Positions 53,485 to 62,668 of a stretch of DNA of 64,000 nucleotides are shown here, in pieces. The stretch spans positions 992,001 to 1,056,000 of the forward strand of contig NZ_QEHM01000001.1 of assembly GCF_003116585.1 (NCBI RefSeq), written 5' to 3'. This DNA is from Albibacillus kandeliae. Lineage in GTDB: Bacteria > Pseudomonadota > Alphaproteobacteria > Rhodobacterales > Rhodobacteraceae. Position 1 is the stretch's first letter; every line of letters begins with the position of its first letter. The notes below the pieces were generated by a model. The model had not been told where the DNA came from, ran no database searches, and worked only from the letters and a program-made list of their open reading frames with translations. Position numbers and translations under genes: made by a program.

Positions 53485-54501
53485 ATGAAAATCTCCATCC
53501 CCTCGATCCTCCTTGCCAGCGCAGCCGGTGTTACCCTCGCCGCACCCGCATGGGCCCAGGACTCCCGCTTTACCTGGGAAGGGTCGCTCGAATTCGACGC
53601 CGAGAAGGTGTACGACTCCGATGATGCCGCCAACGAGATCCACGATGTCTATCCGACCATCACCTTCGGCGCGCGCTATCGCTTCACCAACGTCGTCTCC
53701 GCCTTCGGCGCCCTGACCATCGAGCCCGTGCTCGATGCTACCGAGGACCGCGAATTCGATGACGTCGGCCTCTACTTCGACGAACTGGGCCTGACCTTCG
53801 ACTTCGACGCGCTGTCGATCTCGGTCGGTAAGCTGCACCCGGCCTTCGGGGTCGCGTGGGACGCGGCGCCGGGCTACTTCGGCACCACCTTCGGCGAAGA
53901 TTACGAGCTGAGCGAGCAGATCGGCGCCATGGCCGACTACGACGCCGGCGCGGCGGGCGTGTTCTCGCTGGCCGTGTTCTATGCCGACGACACCAAGCTC
54001 AGCGAAAGCTGGGGCACCAACCGGGGCCGCAACAGCTCGGATGACGGCGGCGCTGGCAACACCGGCGAACTCGACAACGTCGCCCTGCAATGGGCCAAGG
54101 AATTCGGCAGCACCACCGTCACCATCGGCGCGCGGATGCTTTCGGCTGGCACCGGCGACCCGGAAGACGAGCGTGGCTATGCGGCTGCCGTCAGCCATGA
54201 CTTCGGCTCCGGCCTGTCGCTTCTTGCCGAGGTTGCACAGTTCAGCAACTACGGCGGCGGCACCGACGACGCGACCTACGCGACCCTCGGCGGCGCCTAC
54301 ACCACCGGCCCCTGGACCTACTCGGCAGTCTATTCGCAGCGCGATATCGACAACGCCACCAAAGACACCATGTCGACCGTGGGTCTGAACTACACCTTTG
54401 CCAACGGCCTCGACATCGGCGGCGCCCTCGCTCTCTTCGAAGAAGACGAGGTTCAGTCCAAGTCCGTCGGTCTGTCTGTCGCGTTCCCGCTCGGAGGATA
54501 A
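53485..54501 (+). CDS. Porin-like outer-membrane beta-barrel protein
   Basis: A 338-residue protein with a signal peptide cut after ALA-type text near residue 25 (LAAPAWAQ). The remainder alternates polar and aromatic residues in repeated strand-loop units (FGARYRFTNVVSAFGALTIE, VGLYFDELGLTFDFDALSIS, SVGLSVAFPLGG at the end) as in Gram-negative porins. The last residue is not the usual aromatic one. It is strongly acidic (DDVGLYFDELGLTFDFD), which could favour cations. It sits between the first imelysin and bfd, so an outer-membrane pore for iron or another cation is plausible but unproven. Confidence 0.78.
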   Translation: MKISIPSILLASAAGVTLAAPAWAQDSRFTWEGSLEFDAEKVYDSDDAANEIHDVYPTITFGARYRFTNVVSAFGALTIEPVLDATEDREFDDVGLYFDELGLTFDFDALSISVGKLHPAFGVAWDAAPGYFGTTFGEDYELSEQIGAMADYDAGAAGVFSLAVFYADDTKLSESWGTNRGRNSSDDGGAGNTGELDNVALQWAKEFGSTTVTIGARMLSAGTGDPEDERGYAAAVSHDFGSGLSLLAEVAQFSNYGGGTDDATYATLGGAYTTGPWTYSAVYSQRDIDNATKDTMSTVGLNYTFANGLDIGGALALFEEDEVQSKSVGLSVAFPLGG

Positions 54502-54506
54502 CAACC

Positions 54507-54806
54507 GTGATCGTCTGTCACTGCATGAGTATCAGCGAAGCCGACATTCACAGTGCCATCGACTGGATGAGGGCCGCCGATGGCGAGGCCCTCATCACGC
54601 CCGGCAAGATCTATCGCGCGCTCGGCAAGTCCGCGGACTGCGGCGGCTGCATGCCACTCTTTCTTGCTACCATGCGCGCGAATGATAACTTAGAGGTTCC
54701 AATGCAACTTCGCGGCCTGCGCCGCGGAACAACACAGGAGCCCAGATCATGCAAGGCGACGCAAAAGTCATCGAATATCTCAACAGCGCCATTCGGTCAG
54801 AGCTGA
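54507..54806 (+). CDS. bfd: Bacterioferritin-associated ferredoxin Bfd
   Basis: A 99-residue [2Fe-2S] protein that reduces ferric iron in bacterioferritin and so releases it. The BFD cysteine pattern is clear: VCHC (C4, C6) and DCGGC (C45, C48). It starts with GTG 54507 after TCGGAGGAT. The iron-binding fold ends near residue 60; the remaining 39 residues (from [16 protein letters not shown]) form a tail whose coding overlaps the first 58 bases of bfr. The bfr ribosome site (CAGGAG) therefore lies inside bfd, which may couple their translation. Confidence 0.85.
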   Translation: MIVCHCMSISEADIHSAIDWMRAADGEALITPGKIYRALGKSADCGGCMPLFLATMRANDNLEVPMQLRGLRRGTTQEPRSCKATQKSSNISTAPFGQS

Positions 54807-55234
54807 CGGCCGTCAGCCAGTACTGGCTCCACTTTCGCCTGCAGGAAGACTGGGGCCTCGGCCACATGGCCAAGAAAAGCCGTGAGGAAAGCATCGAGGA
54901 GATGCACCACGCCGACAAGCTGATCCAGCGCGTGATCTTCCTCGGCGGTCATCCGAACCTGCAAAAGCTCGACCCGCTGCGCATTGGCCAGAACGCCAAG
55001 GAAACGCTGGATTGCGACCTGGCTGCCGAAATGGAAGCGATCAAGCTCTACAAAGAAGCCCGCGCCTATTGCAACTCGGTCGGTGACTACGTATCGCAGA
55101 AGCTCTTCGAGGACCTGTTGATGGACGAAGAAGGTCACGTCGACTTCCTCGAAACTCAGATCGAGCTTTTCGAGAACCTGGGGGCAGAAAAATATGCGCA
55201 GCTCAATGCGCTTCCGATGGACGAAGCCGAGTAA
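54749..55234 (+). CDS. bfr: Bacterioferritin
   Basis: A 161-residue haem-containing ferritin storing iron in a 24-subunit shell. All ferroxidase ligands of the family are in register: E18, E51, H54, E94, E127 and H130, with Y25 present and M52 as the haem-binding methionine. Length and alignment match enterobacterial Bfr without gaps, so it should be active. CAGGAGCCCAGATC precedes the ATG. Its 3' end overlaps the di-haem oxidoreductase gene by 41 bases. Confidence 0.95.
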   Translation: MQGDAKVIEYLNSAIRSELTAVSQYWLHFRLQEDWGLGHMAKKSREESIEEMHHADKLIQRVIFLGGHPNLQKLDPLRIGQNAKETLDCDLAAEMEAIKLYKEARAYCNSVGDYVSQKLFEDLLMDEEGHVDFLETQIELFENLGAEKYAQLNALPMDEAE

Positions 55235-56747
55235 ACTCGCGCTTGCACTATGCCTGGCCGCGGGCGCGAGCGCAGCGGCCAGCTACGACAAACTGGACGA
55301 TCCCCACCTGGACGTCATCCCCCGCACCAAGTCGGAGCGCGCGCGGATCGCGGCAGTGGTGGCACCGACCTCGGATTTCTCGGCACCCGAGAAGTTCGAG
55401 GCCCTTCCGGCAGGAGCCTCCTCGGTCCGCGCCCGTACCAACGCAGACGCGTTTTCGCAACCCTCCGGCAACATGAGTTTCGAGCGCGAGCTCGACTTCA
55501 AGGTCGGCAACGGGCTGTTCCGCAAGATCTGGGTCTCCGCGCCCTCCTCCACGCTCGCCTCGGACGGTCTCGGCCCCCTCTACAACGCGCGCGGCTGCCA
55601 GAACTGCCATATCAAGGACGGTCGCGGCCATCCCCCCGAAGGGCCCGAGGATACCGCCGTCTCGATGTTCCTGCGCATCTCGGTCCCGGGGCATCCCACC
55701 GCCGAAACCGATCAGATCGCCGACTACATCGCCACTGCACCCGATCCGAACTACGGCGCGCAGCTGCAGGATTTCGCCGTTGCGGGTCTGAAATCCGAGT
55801 ATCGCCTCGGCGTCGCCTACGAGGATATCGAGGTTGCGCTCTCCGACGGAGAGGTCGCTCATCTGCGCGCGCCCACCTACACCGCCGAAGACCTCGGCTA
55901 CGGCCCGCTGGCACCCGGCGCCATGCTCAGCCCCCGGGTCGCGCCCCAGATGATCGGGCTCGGCCTGCTGGAGGCGATCCCCGCTGCCGACATCCTCGCC
56001 CATGCCGACCCGGACGACGCAGACGGCGACGGCATCTCGGGACGTCCCAACATCGTCTGGTCCATCGAGTTCAACCGCCCGATGCTCGGACGCTTCGGTC
56101 ACAAGGCGGGCGCGCCGACGGTGATGCACCAGTCCGCCGCCGCCTTCGTCGGTGACATCGGCATCTCGAACCCTCTGTTTCCCTTCCACTCGGGCGAATG
56201 CATGCCCGCGCAGGTCGATTGCATCGCCGCCCCAAACGGCGCCAATGCCGCGCAGGACGACCTCGAGATCGACAAGGAAGGCATGGACCTCGTCGCCTTC
56301 TACTCGCGCAACCTCGCCGTGCCCGAGCGGCGCGATGTCGACGACCCGGAGGTGCTGCACGGCAAGCAGGTGTTCTATGCCTCCGGCTGCCCCGCCTGCC
56401 ATACGCCCAAGTTCGTCACCGCGCGGCTGAAGGACCAGCCCGAGCAGAGCTTCCAGCTGATCTGGCCCTATACCGACATGCTGCTGCACGACATGGGCGA
56501 AGGCCTCGCCGATCATCGCCCCGAAGCCCGCGCCACCGGCACCGAATGGCGTACCGCGCCGCTCTGGGGCATCGGCATGACCAAACAGGTCAGCGGGTTC
56601 GAAACCTACCTTCACGACGGTCGCGCCCGCACCCTGCTCGAAGCGGTGCTCTGGCACGGCGGCGAGGCGCAGGCCTCCCGCGACAGGGTGGTCTCGATGC
56701 CCAAGGCCGACCGCGACGCTCTTATCAAGTACCTCGGGAGTCTCTGA
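55194..56747 (+). CDS. Di-haem c-type oxidoreductase (DUF1111)
   Basis: A 517-residue periplasmic protein with a signal peptide to about residue 28 and two haem-binding motifs, CQNCH (135-139) and CPACH (399-403). The family signature [20 protein letters not shown] and [13 protein letters not shown], and later [16 protein letters not shown], fit DUF1111 (thiol oxidoreductase-like) proteins. These usually stand beside imelysins, as here; oxidation or reduction of iron or a partner protein has been proposed. The ATG at 55194 lies inside bfr; ATG 55206 is the alternative. Its stop overlaps the next ATG by one base. Confidence 0.9.
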   Translation: MRSSMRFRWTKPSKLALALCLAAGASAAASYDKLDDPHLDVIPRTKSERARIAAVVAPTSDFSAPEKFEALPAGASSVRARTNADAFSQPSGNMSFERELDFKVGNGLFRKIWVSAPSSTLASDGLGPLYNARGCQNCHIKDGRGHPPEGPEDTAVSMFLRISVPGHPTAETDQIADYIATAPDPNYGAQLQDFAVAGLKSEYRLGVAYEDIEVALSDGEVAHLRAPTYTAEDLGYGPLAPGAMLSPRVAPQMIGLGLLEAIPAADILAHADPDDADGDGISGRPNIVWSIEFNRPMLGRFGHKAGAPTVMHQSAAAFVGDIGISNPLFPFHSGECMPAQVDCIAAPNGANAAQDDLEIDKEGMDLVAFYSRNLAVPERRDVDDPEVLHGKQVFYASGCPACHTPKFVTARLKDQPEQSFQLIWPYTDMLLHDMGEGLADHRPEARATGTEWRTAPLWGIGMTKQVSGFETYLHDGRARTLLEAVLWHGGEAQASRDRVVSMPKADRDALIKYLGSL

Positions 56748-57733
56748 TGCGAATAGCCCTACCCCTCTGTGCCCTGCTGGCGCTTGCGCCCCCCGCGATG
56801 GCCGACGTGGAAAGGGCGCTGGACGAGACCATCCTGCCCGGGTTCTTCAGTTTCGCAACCGCGACCGAAGACCTCGCCCGCGACGCGCAGACCGGCTGCA
56901 CGCCCGAGGAACTCTCGGCCAGCTACAACGCCGCCTACGATGCCTGGATGGAGGTCGCCGACCTCCACATGGGCCCCTCCGAGACGCGCGCGCTGACCAT
57001 CGAATTCTGGCCCGACACGCGCGGGTTCACCCCCAAGACACTGAAGGGACTGATCGCGGCGGAGGATCCGGTGGTCGATGACCCGGCCGCCTTCAACGAG
57101 AGCTCCATCGCCGGGCGCGGCTTCCTCGCGCTCGACATGCTGCTGTTCGACCCAGACTTCGCCGGCTACCGGGAGGGCGACTACACCTGCCGCCTGGTGC
57201 AGGCTGTCGCCACCGACCTCGCGGCCCAGGCGCGGCTGCTGAACGAGGAATGGTCCGGCACCTTCGCGCAGACGCTTCGCAGTGCCGGGGAAGCCGGCAA
57301 TGCGACCTACCTCAGCAAGGACGAAGCCACCCGCGCCCTTTACACCCAGCTGGTCGCGGGGCTCGAGTTCATCGCCGATACCCGCCTCGGCCGTCCGCTT
57401 GGCACCTACGACCGTCCGCGCCCCACGCGGGCCGAGGCCTACCGCTCCGGCAGGTCGCTGCGCAACGTGGTCCTCGCGCTCAAGGCCGACGACGCGCTGG
57501 CCCATGCCCTTGCCGACCGTCCGCTGCCCGAAACCGAAAAGGCCATCGCTCATGCGCTGACTTCGGCAGACCGGGTGACGGATCCGGCCTTCCAGGACAT
57601 CGACGACCCGCAGTCGCGGATCAAGGTCGAGGTGCTGCAACAAGCCGTTCGCGCCGTGAAGGATGCCGTCGAGATCGAGATCGGCGTCCCGATGGGCATC
57701 ACGCCCGGTTTCAACTCGCAGGACGGAGACTGA
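56747..57733 (+). CDS. Imelysin-family protein, second copy with altered motif
   Basis: A 328-residue periplasmic protein with signal peptide 1-19 (LLALAPPAMA-D). Family text includes YNAAYDAWMEVADLHMGPSE and TLKGLIAAEDPVVDDPAAFN. The GxHxxE motif is changed to GFLALD (125-130, AGRGFLALDMLLFD), so the histidine is lost and Glu becomes Asp. This shorter type usually accompanies a full imelysin and a DUF1111 protein, suggesting a complex in which one copy is structural. It starts at ATG 56747, sharing a base with the previous stop. Confidence 0.88.
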   Translation: MRIALPLCALLALAPPAMADVERALDETILPGFFSFATATEDLARDAQTGCTPEELSASYNAAYDAWMEVADLHMGPSETRALTIEFWPDTRGFTPKTLKGLIAAEDPVVDDPAAFNESSIAGRGFLALDMLLFDPDFAGYREGDYTCRLVQAVATDLAAQARLLNEEWSGTFAQTLRSAGEAGNATYLSKDEATRALYTQLVAGLEFIADTRLGRPLGTYDRPRPTRAEAYRSGRSLRNVVLALKADDALAHALADRPLPETEKAIAHALTSADRVTDPAFQDIDDPQSRIKVEVLQQAVRAVKDAVEIEIGVPMGITPGFNSQDGD

Positions 57734-57737
57734 CCGC

Positions 57738-58817
57738 ATGATCCCCCGCCGCGCCTTTCTCGCCAGTTTGCTTGCCGCCGGGGCCGCCCCGACCCTCGGC
57801 TGGGCCGACGTCGGCAACCCCAGCTACATCGCCGCCGCCAAGCTCGGGGATGGCAGCTTTGCCCTCTTCGGCCTCGCCGCGGATGGCGCGCAGCGCTTCC
57901 AGGTGCCGCTGCCCGCGCGTGGCCACGCAGGAGCCGGGCATCCCACCCGTGCCATCGCGGTCGCCTTCGCCCGCCGCCCCGGCACCTTCGCGCTGGTGCT
58001 CGACTGCGCCTCGGGCGAGGTGCTGCACCGGCTCCACGCCCCCGACAACCGGCATTTCAACGGCCACGGCATCTTCGTCGACGGCGGCGCTGTCCTGCTG
58101 ACGGCCGAGCAGGTGTCCGAAGGCAGCGCAGGCCGCATCGGGGTCTGGGACGCCGACAAGGGGTTCAAGCGGATCGGCGAGTTCGACAGCCACGGCATCG
58201 GCCCGCACGACCTGCGCCTGCTGCCGGATGGCGAGACGCTGGTGATCGCCAACGGCGGCATTCAGACCGATCCCCACACCCGGGCCAAGCTCAACACCGA
58301 AACCATGCGCCCGAACCTCACCTACATGGACCAGCAGGGCAACGTGCTGGAACAGTACGAGCTGGACGAGGACCTGCACCAGAACTCGATCCGCCACCTC
58401 GCCATGCGCGAAGACGGTCTGATTGCCTTCGCGATGCAATGGGAAGGCGAAGAGAACGCCGCGCCTCCGCTGCTGGGCCTGCACCGCCGCGGCTGGGACG
58501 CGCCCGTGCTGGCCGAGGCGCCGCTGGCCGACGAACTGGCAATGGACGCCTACGCCGGCTCGGTCGCCTTTACCGGCAGCGGCGAAGAGGTCGCGATCAC
58601 CTCGCCGCGCGGCGGACGCGTCCACCGCTTTGCCCCAGACGGAACCTTCCTCGGGGTGGTCTCCCGCACTGATGTCTGTGGCCTCGCAACGCATGGCAAC
58701 GGGTTTCTGGCCAGTGACGGCCTTGGCGGCCTGATCACCATCGAGAACGGCGAAGCGCGTCCCGCCAACCGCGCCGATTGCGCGTGGGACAACCACATCG
58801 TTCCCTTGTCGGTCTGA
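57738..58817 (+). CDS. DUF1513 protein, Tat-exported beta-propeller-like
   Basis: A 359-residue protein with a twin-arginine signal (IPRRAFLASLLAAGAAP). The rest is made of repeated four-strand units with HxxxHG-type turns (NRHFNGHGIFVDGGAVLLTA, SHGIGPHDLRLLPDGETLVI, EDLHQNSIRHLAMREDGLIA, SPRGGRVHRFAPDGTFLGVV), as in a seven-bladed propeller. DUF1513 genes regularly close imelysin/DUF1111 clusters. The multiple conserved histidines might bind metal. ATG 57738 follows the previous stop by four bases. A GC hairpin separates it from the opposing siderophore operon. Confidence 0.88.
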   Translation: MIPRRAFLASLLAAGAAPTLGWADVGNPSYIAAAKLGDGSFALFGLAADGAQRFQVPLPARGHAGAGHPTRAIAVAFARRPGTFALVLDCASGEVLHRLHAPDNRHFNGHGIFVDGGAVLLTAEQVSEGSAGRIGVWDADKGFKRIGEFDSHGIGPHDLRLLPDGETLVIANGGIQTDPHTRAKLNTETMRPNLTYMDQQGNVLEQYELDEDLHQNSIRHLAMREDGLIAFAMQWEGEENAAPPLLGLHRRGWDAPVLAEAPLADELAMDAYAGSVAFTGSGEEVAITSPRGGRVHRFAPDGTFLGVVSRTDVCGLATHGNGFLASDGLGGLITIENGEARPANRADCAWDNHIVPLSV

Positions 58818-58824
58818 GTAGGCT

Positions 58825-58844
58825 CCGCGCGCCACGGCGCGCGG
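58825..58844. terminator. Bidirectional hairpin between converging iron operons
   Basis: CCGCGCGC (58825-58832) pairs with GCGCGCGG (58837-58844) around CACG, between the DUF1513 stop and the ATPase stop. Strong GC stem, no T-run. Confidence 0.6.
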
Positions 58845-58855
58845 CAGCTCCCTGA

Positions 58856-59626
58856 CTATAGCGGAATGACCATCGGCGTGCCGGTCACCGGATCCGGCAC
58901 CACCTGCGCGGACAGACCAAAGGCCGTCTTCAGGTGCTCGGGCACCAGCACGTCGGCGGGCGCGCCGACCGCGACGAGCCCCTCGCGCCCCAACAGCACC
59001 AGCTGATCCGAATAGCGTGCCGCGAGGTTCAGGTCGTGCAGCACGCTGACCACCGTCAGCCCGGTCTCGCGATTGCGCCGTCTCAGCAACCCCAGCACCT
59101 CGATCTGGTGCACGAGGTCAAGGAAGGTCGTCGGTTCGTCCAGCAACAGCAGCGGCGTCGTCTGGGCCAGCACCAGTGCGATCCACGCCCGCTGCCGCTG
59201 CCCGCCCGACAGCTCGTTCAGCGGCCGCTCTTCGAGCTCGCCAAGCCCCACAGCCTCCAGCGCCGACGCGCAGGCCTGCGCGTCGGCCTCGCGCCAGGGG
59301 CTCAGCGCCCCGCGCCAGGGCGTCCGCCCCCGCCGCACCAGATCGCCAACACTGATCCCCTCCGGGGCCACCGGCGCCTGCGGCAGGATCGCCATGCGCC
59401 GCGCCAGCATCCGCGTGTTGGTCCGGTGCACATCCGTCCCGTCCAGCAGCACCCGGCCCGCGACCGGCTGGATCAGCCGGGCCAGCGCCTTCAGCAACGT
59501 GGACTTGCCGCAGCCATTCGGCCCGAGGATCGCGGTCATCTGCCCCTCTGGCACCTCGAGGTCGAGCCCCTCGATCACGCTGCGCCGGTCGTAGCCGAGC
59601 GAAAGCCCCTCGGTCCGCAAGCTCAT
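58856..59626 (-). CDS. Iron-siderophore ABC transporter ATP-binding protein
   Basis: A 256-residue FecE/FepC/FhuC-type ATPase. Walker A GPNGCGKST, Q-loop LPQAPVAPEG, signature LSGGQRQRA, Walker B LLLLDEPTTFLD and H-loop LHDLN are all present. ATG 59624-59626 overlaps the stop of the permease gene (ATGA). It powers uptake through the two FecCD permeases upstream. Last gene of the operon. Confidence 0.94.
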   Translation of the reverse strand: MSLRTEGLSLGYDRRSVIEGLDLEVPEGQMTAILGPNGCGKSTLLKALARLIQPVAGRVLLDGTDVHRTNTRMLARRMAILPQAPVAPEGISVGDLVRRGRTPWRGALSPWREADAQACASALEAVGLGELEERPLNELSGGQRQRAWIALVLAQTTPLLLLDEPTTFLDLVHQIEVLGLLRRRNRETGLTVVSVLHDLNLAARYSDQLVLLGREGLVAVGAPADVLVPEHLKTAFGLSAQVVPDPVTGTPMVIPL

Positions 59627-60597
59627 AGCCCGCCCCTTTCCATTTCGCGCGAGAGCCGCCACAGCAGGTAGGGCGCTCCCAGTATGCCCGTCGTCACCCC
59701 GGCAGGCAGCTGTAGTCCCGGCACCGCACCCCGGGCGGCCAGATCGGCCAGAACCAGAACCAGCGCCCCGGCCCCAGCTGCCGAGAGGAGGCGGCCCGCA
59801 AGGCTCCTCGCGCCAGTGATGCGTTGCCCCAGCGGCCCGGACATCAGGGCGACAAAGGGCACCGGCCCGGCAACGGCAACCCCGGCGGCCGCCAGCAGAA
59901 CCCCGGTCGCGGCCAACGTCCAGCGCACCCGTTCGACCCCGATGCCCAGCCCGGCGGCAAGCTCTTCGCCCAGTTCGAGCGCAGACAGCACGCGCACCTG
60001 CGCCAGCGCGGCGATCACGAGCACAAGCCCAAGGCCCCAGACCTGCGCCGCATGGGTCCAGTTCCGCGCAGCCAACGACCCCGTCAGCCAGCGCTGCGCC
60101 TCCACCGCCTCGGCATGGGGCAAGAGCGTCATCAGGAAAGTCGAGAAGGCGGAGCAGAGAAACCCGATTCCAAGCCCAACAAGGATCAGGGTCAGCGGCG
60201 GCGTGGCATGGCCGGGCCGCCAGCTGAGCCCCGCGACCAGCAAGGCTGCAACCGCACCGCCTGCCGCCGCGACCAGAGGCATCGGCGCGCTGAACCCGAA
60301 GGCGATTGCCGCGATGATCGCGAGCCCTGCGCCCGAGGTGAAACCCATCACGTCCGGCGCGGCCAGCGGGTTGCGCAGGACAGTCTGGAACAGCGCCCCG
60401 GAAAGCCCCAGCACGGCCCCCGCGCCAAGCCCGGTCAGCACGCGCGGCCCACGGATATTGCCAATGACCATCGCGCCCGGTCCCTGCCCGGTCGTCAGCC
60501 CCTCCCAGAGCATCGAGAACGGCATCGACACCTGCCCAAGCAGCAGGGCGGCCAAGGTGGCCCCCAGCAGCAGAACGACGAGCAGAAGTCCCCTCAT
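59623..60597 (-). CDS. Iron-siderophore ABC transporter permease (FecCD), second
   Basis: A 324-residue FecCD-family permease with about nine to ten helices. Typical text is NIRGPRVLTGLGAGAVLGLSG followed by ALFQTVLRNPLAAPDVMG near residues 48-88, and GPVPFVALMSGPLGQRITG toward the end, the region that contacts the ATPase. It overlaps both neighbours by 4 bases and is probably half of a heterodimer with the next permease. Confidence 0.94.
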   Translation of the reverse strand: MRGLLLVVLLLGATLAALLLGQVSMPFSMLWEGLTTGQGPGAMVIGNIRGPRVLTGLGAGAVLGLSGALFQTVLRNPLAAPDVMGFTSGAGLAIIAAIAFGFSAPMPLVAAAGGAVAALLVAGLSWRPGHATPPLTLILVGLGIGFLCSAFSTFLMTLLPHAEAVEAQRWLTGSLAARNWTHAAQVWGLGLVLVIAALAQVRVLSALELGEELAAGLGIGVERVRWTLAATGVLLAAAGVAVAGPVPFVALMSGPLGQRITGARSLAGRLLSAAGAGALVLVLADLAARGAVPGLQLPAGVTTGILGAPYLLWRLSREMERGGL

Positions 60598-61583
60598 GCC
60601 GCACCTGCCCCGGGCCGCAGTCGCCGCGCGATGACGAGGAAGACCGGACCACCCAGCAGCGCGGTCATGATCCCGGCCCGCACCTCCGAGGGGGCCATGA
60701 CCACCCGCCCGAGCGTATCGGCCAGCAGCAGAACGGTGGCGCCCAGCATCGCGGCCATCACCAGCTCCGCCCGCAGGCGGTGCCCGGCGATCATCCGCGC
60801 CAGCGGCGGCACCATCAGCCCGAGGAAGGCGATGGGCCCGGCAACCGCGACGGCGGCGCCAGTGGTCAGCGTGACGGCGACCAGCGCGCCCGCCTGAACC
60901 CGTCCGGGCCGGGTGCCGAGCCCCCGCGACAGCGCGCCGCCAAGTGACAGCGCCTCGATCCCCGGGGCGAAGAGCAACGCCAGCACGCCACCCAGCCCCG
61001 CGACCGCCGCCATTTCCGCCACCGGGCGGGCCACCGCCTGGCTCAGCGACCCCGCGACCCAGAACCGGAAGATGTCGAGCGAATCCTGCCGGATCAGCAC
61101 GATGGCGGTCACCAGCGACAGCAGCAGCGCGTTCAGCGCGGCCCCGGCCAGAGTCAGGCGGACCGGGCCGACATCGCCCCGCAGGCCACCGCCAAGCGCA
61201 AAGACCGCCGCCGCCGCCATCGCCGCGCCGGGGAACGCAAGGAGCGCCAGTGCCGCCTCGTCCGCGCGGCCCAGCAAGGTGGACCCGACCAGCAGGGCAA
61301 AGGCCGCACCCGCGTTCACGCCCAGCAGTCCGGGGTCAGCCAGCGGATTGCGCGTCACCGATTGCATCAGCACCCCCGCGACCCCGAGGGCCGCCCCGGC
61401 GACCAGCCCGGCACAGAGCCGCGGAATGCGGATCGCCATCAGCGTGACATGCGCCGGGTTCTGCGGATCATATGCCGTCAGCGCCTGCAGGTAGGCGTCC
61501 AGCGACATGTCGCGCACCCCCACGGTCAGCGAGGCCAGCGCGGCCAGCGCCAGCAGCCCCGCAACGACGATCCATCGCGTCAC
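60594..61583 (-). CDS. Iron-siderophore ABC transporter permease (FecCD), first
   Basis: A 329-residue FecCD-family permease. Signatures are AIRIPRLCAGLVAGAALGVA then GVLMQSVTRNPLADPGLLGV, and GPIAFLGLMVPPLARMIAGH. N-terminal helix WIVVAGLLALAALASLTVG. It partners the permease downstream; the gene overlaps the binding-protein gene by 4 bases, so the four transport genes are tightly coupled. Confidence 0.94.
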   Translation of the reverse strand: MTRWIVVAGLLALAALASLTVGVRDMSLDAYLQALTAYDPQNPAHVTLMAIRIPRLCAGLVAGAALGVAGVLMQSVTRNPLADPGLLGVNAGAAFALLVGSTLLGRADEAALALLAFPGAAMAAAAVFALGGGLRGDVGPVRLTLAGAALNALLLSLVTAIVLIRQDSLDIFRFWVAGSLSQAVARPVAEMAAVAGLGGVLALLFAPGIEALSLGGALSRGLGTRPGRVQAGALVAVTLTTGAAVAVAGPIAFLGLMVPPLARMIAGHRLRAELVMAAMLGATVLLLADTLGRVVMAPSEVRAGIMTALLGGPVFLVIARRLRPGAGAA

Positions 61584-62602
61584 CCTGCGAGACCCGCGTC
61601 GCGGGCAGAGGGCACGACGGTGGCGGGGTCGCCATCCAGCGCCAGCGCGAACTCGGGTTCGAACTGTTCCAGCGCAAAGGGCAGCGACAGCACGCTGCCA
61701 AAGGACATGGCCCCGCCGAGCAACTCCCCGGCAAAGACCTCGCGCCCCTCCTGCTGGACCTTCAGCGTCCCGCGCATGGCGAGGTTGGCAATGTCCGGGG
61801 CGCGGGCGGCGGACGAGATCCAGACCAGCAGGTCGGCCTCCAGCGGCGTCAGATCCTCCGGCGAGAGGTTGGTATAGAACCCGTCGATGGCTGGCATTCG
61901 GCTCAGCCCCTCGGTCGGCTGGAATCCCAGCATCGACAGGAACCGCGCCCGCGTGTCCTCCCCCATGAAGGCCCCGGTCTGTCCGCCGTCATGCCACGCG
62001 GCCACGGCAGTCTTGCCCTCCCAGTCGGGGTGACGGGCGCGGGCGTCGGCGAACAGCCCCTCGACCCGGGCCACCAGATCGGCGGCCGTCGCATCCTTGC
62101 CAAGCGCGCGGCCGATGGTTTCGACCTCGACCTGCCAGGGGCTGCCGTAGGTGGTGTATTCGGCTGGCTGCATCAGCACCGGCGCAATCTGCGAGAGCAT
62201 GGCGTATTCCGCCTCGGATATGCCCGACCCAGTGCCAAGGATCAGATCGGGCGCGAGGCTCGCCACCGTCTCGATCGAAACTTCACCGCGCATCACGACG
62301 GGCTCGGCATCCCCGAGGTAGGGCTGCGCCCAGGGCCAGACGCCATAGGGATAATCGCCATACCAATAGCGCAGACCCAGCGGCGCGGTGCCAAGCGCCA
62401 GCAGTGTGTCCTGCGTGTTGTAGCCAAGCGAGACGACCCGCTCGGCCGGCTTCTTCAACTCGATCTCGCCATAGACATGGGAAAACCGCAGACCACCCGA
62501 GGCCCGCACCGCCGGCGCGGCCAGCGTGGCGGCGGCACCCGCCAGAACGGCGCGCCGGGTCAGTCCCCTGTGGGTCCGGTTCGTGGGGCGGGCAATGGTC
62601 AT
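61580..62602 (-). CDS. Iron-siderophore ABC transporter substrate-binding protein
   Basis: A 340-residue periplasmic binding protein of the FecB/FhuD class (cluster A-II) with a twin-arginine signal (LTRRAVLAGAAATLAAPAVR). Mature text includes KKPAERVVSLGYNTQDTLLALG, SIETVASLAPDLILGTGSGI and a long backbone helix near 170-195. Tat export is common for such proteins. It delivers ferric siderophore to the FecCD permeases. First of the four ABC genes, 66 bases after the receptor gene in the same direction. Confidence 0.92.
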   Translation of the reverse strand: MTIARPTNRTHRGLTRRAVLAGAAATLAAPAVRASGGLRFSHVYGEIELKKPAERVVSLGYNTQDTLLALGTAPLGLRYWYGDYPYGVWPWAQPYLGDAEPVVMRGEVSIETVASLAPDLILGTGSGISEAEYAMLSQIAPVLMQPAEYTTYGSPWQVEVETIGRALGKDATAADLVARVEGLFADARARHPDWEGKTAVAAWHDGGQTGAFMGEDTRARFLSMLGFQPTEGLSRMPAIDGFYTNLSPEDLTPLEADLLVWISSAARAPDIANLAMRGTLKVQQEGREVFAGELLGGAMSFGSVLSLPFALEQFEPEFALALDGDPATVVPSARDAGLAG

Positions 62603-62668
62603 TCTCGGGTCTCCCAGATCTTGAAGGTCACCCGCCGGGATCGGCGGATGACCATTGGTTTCAGAGGT

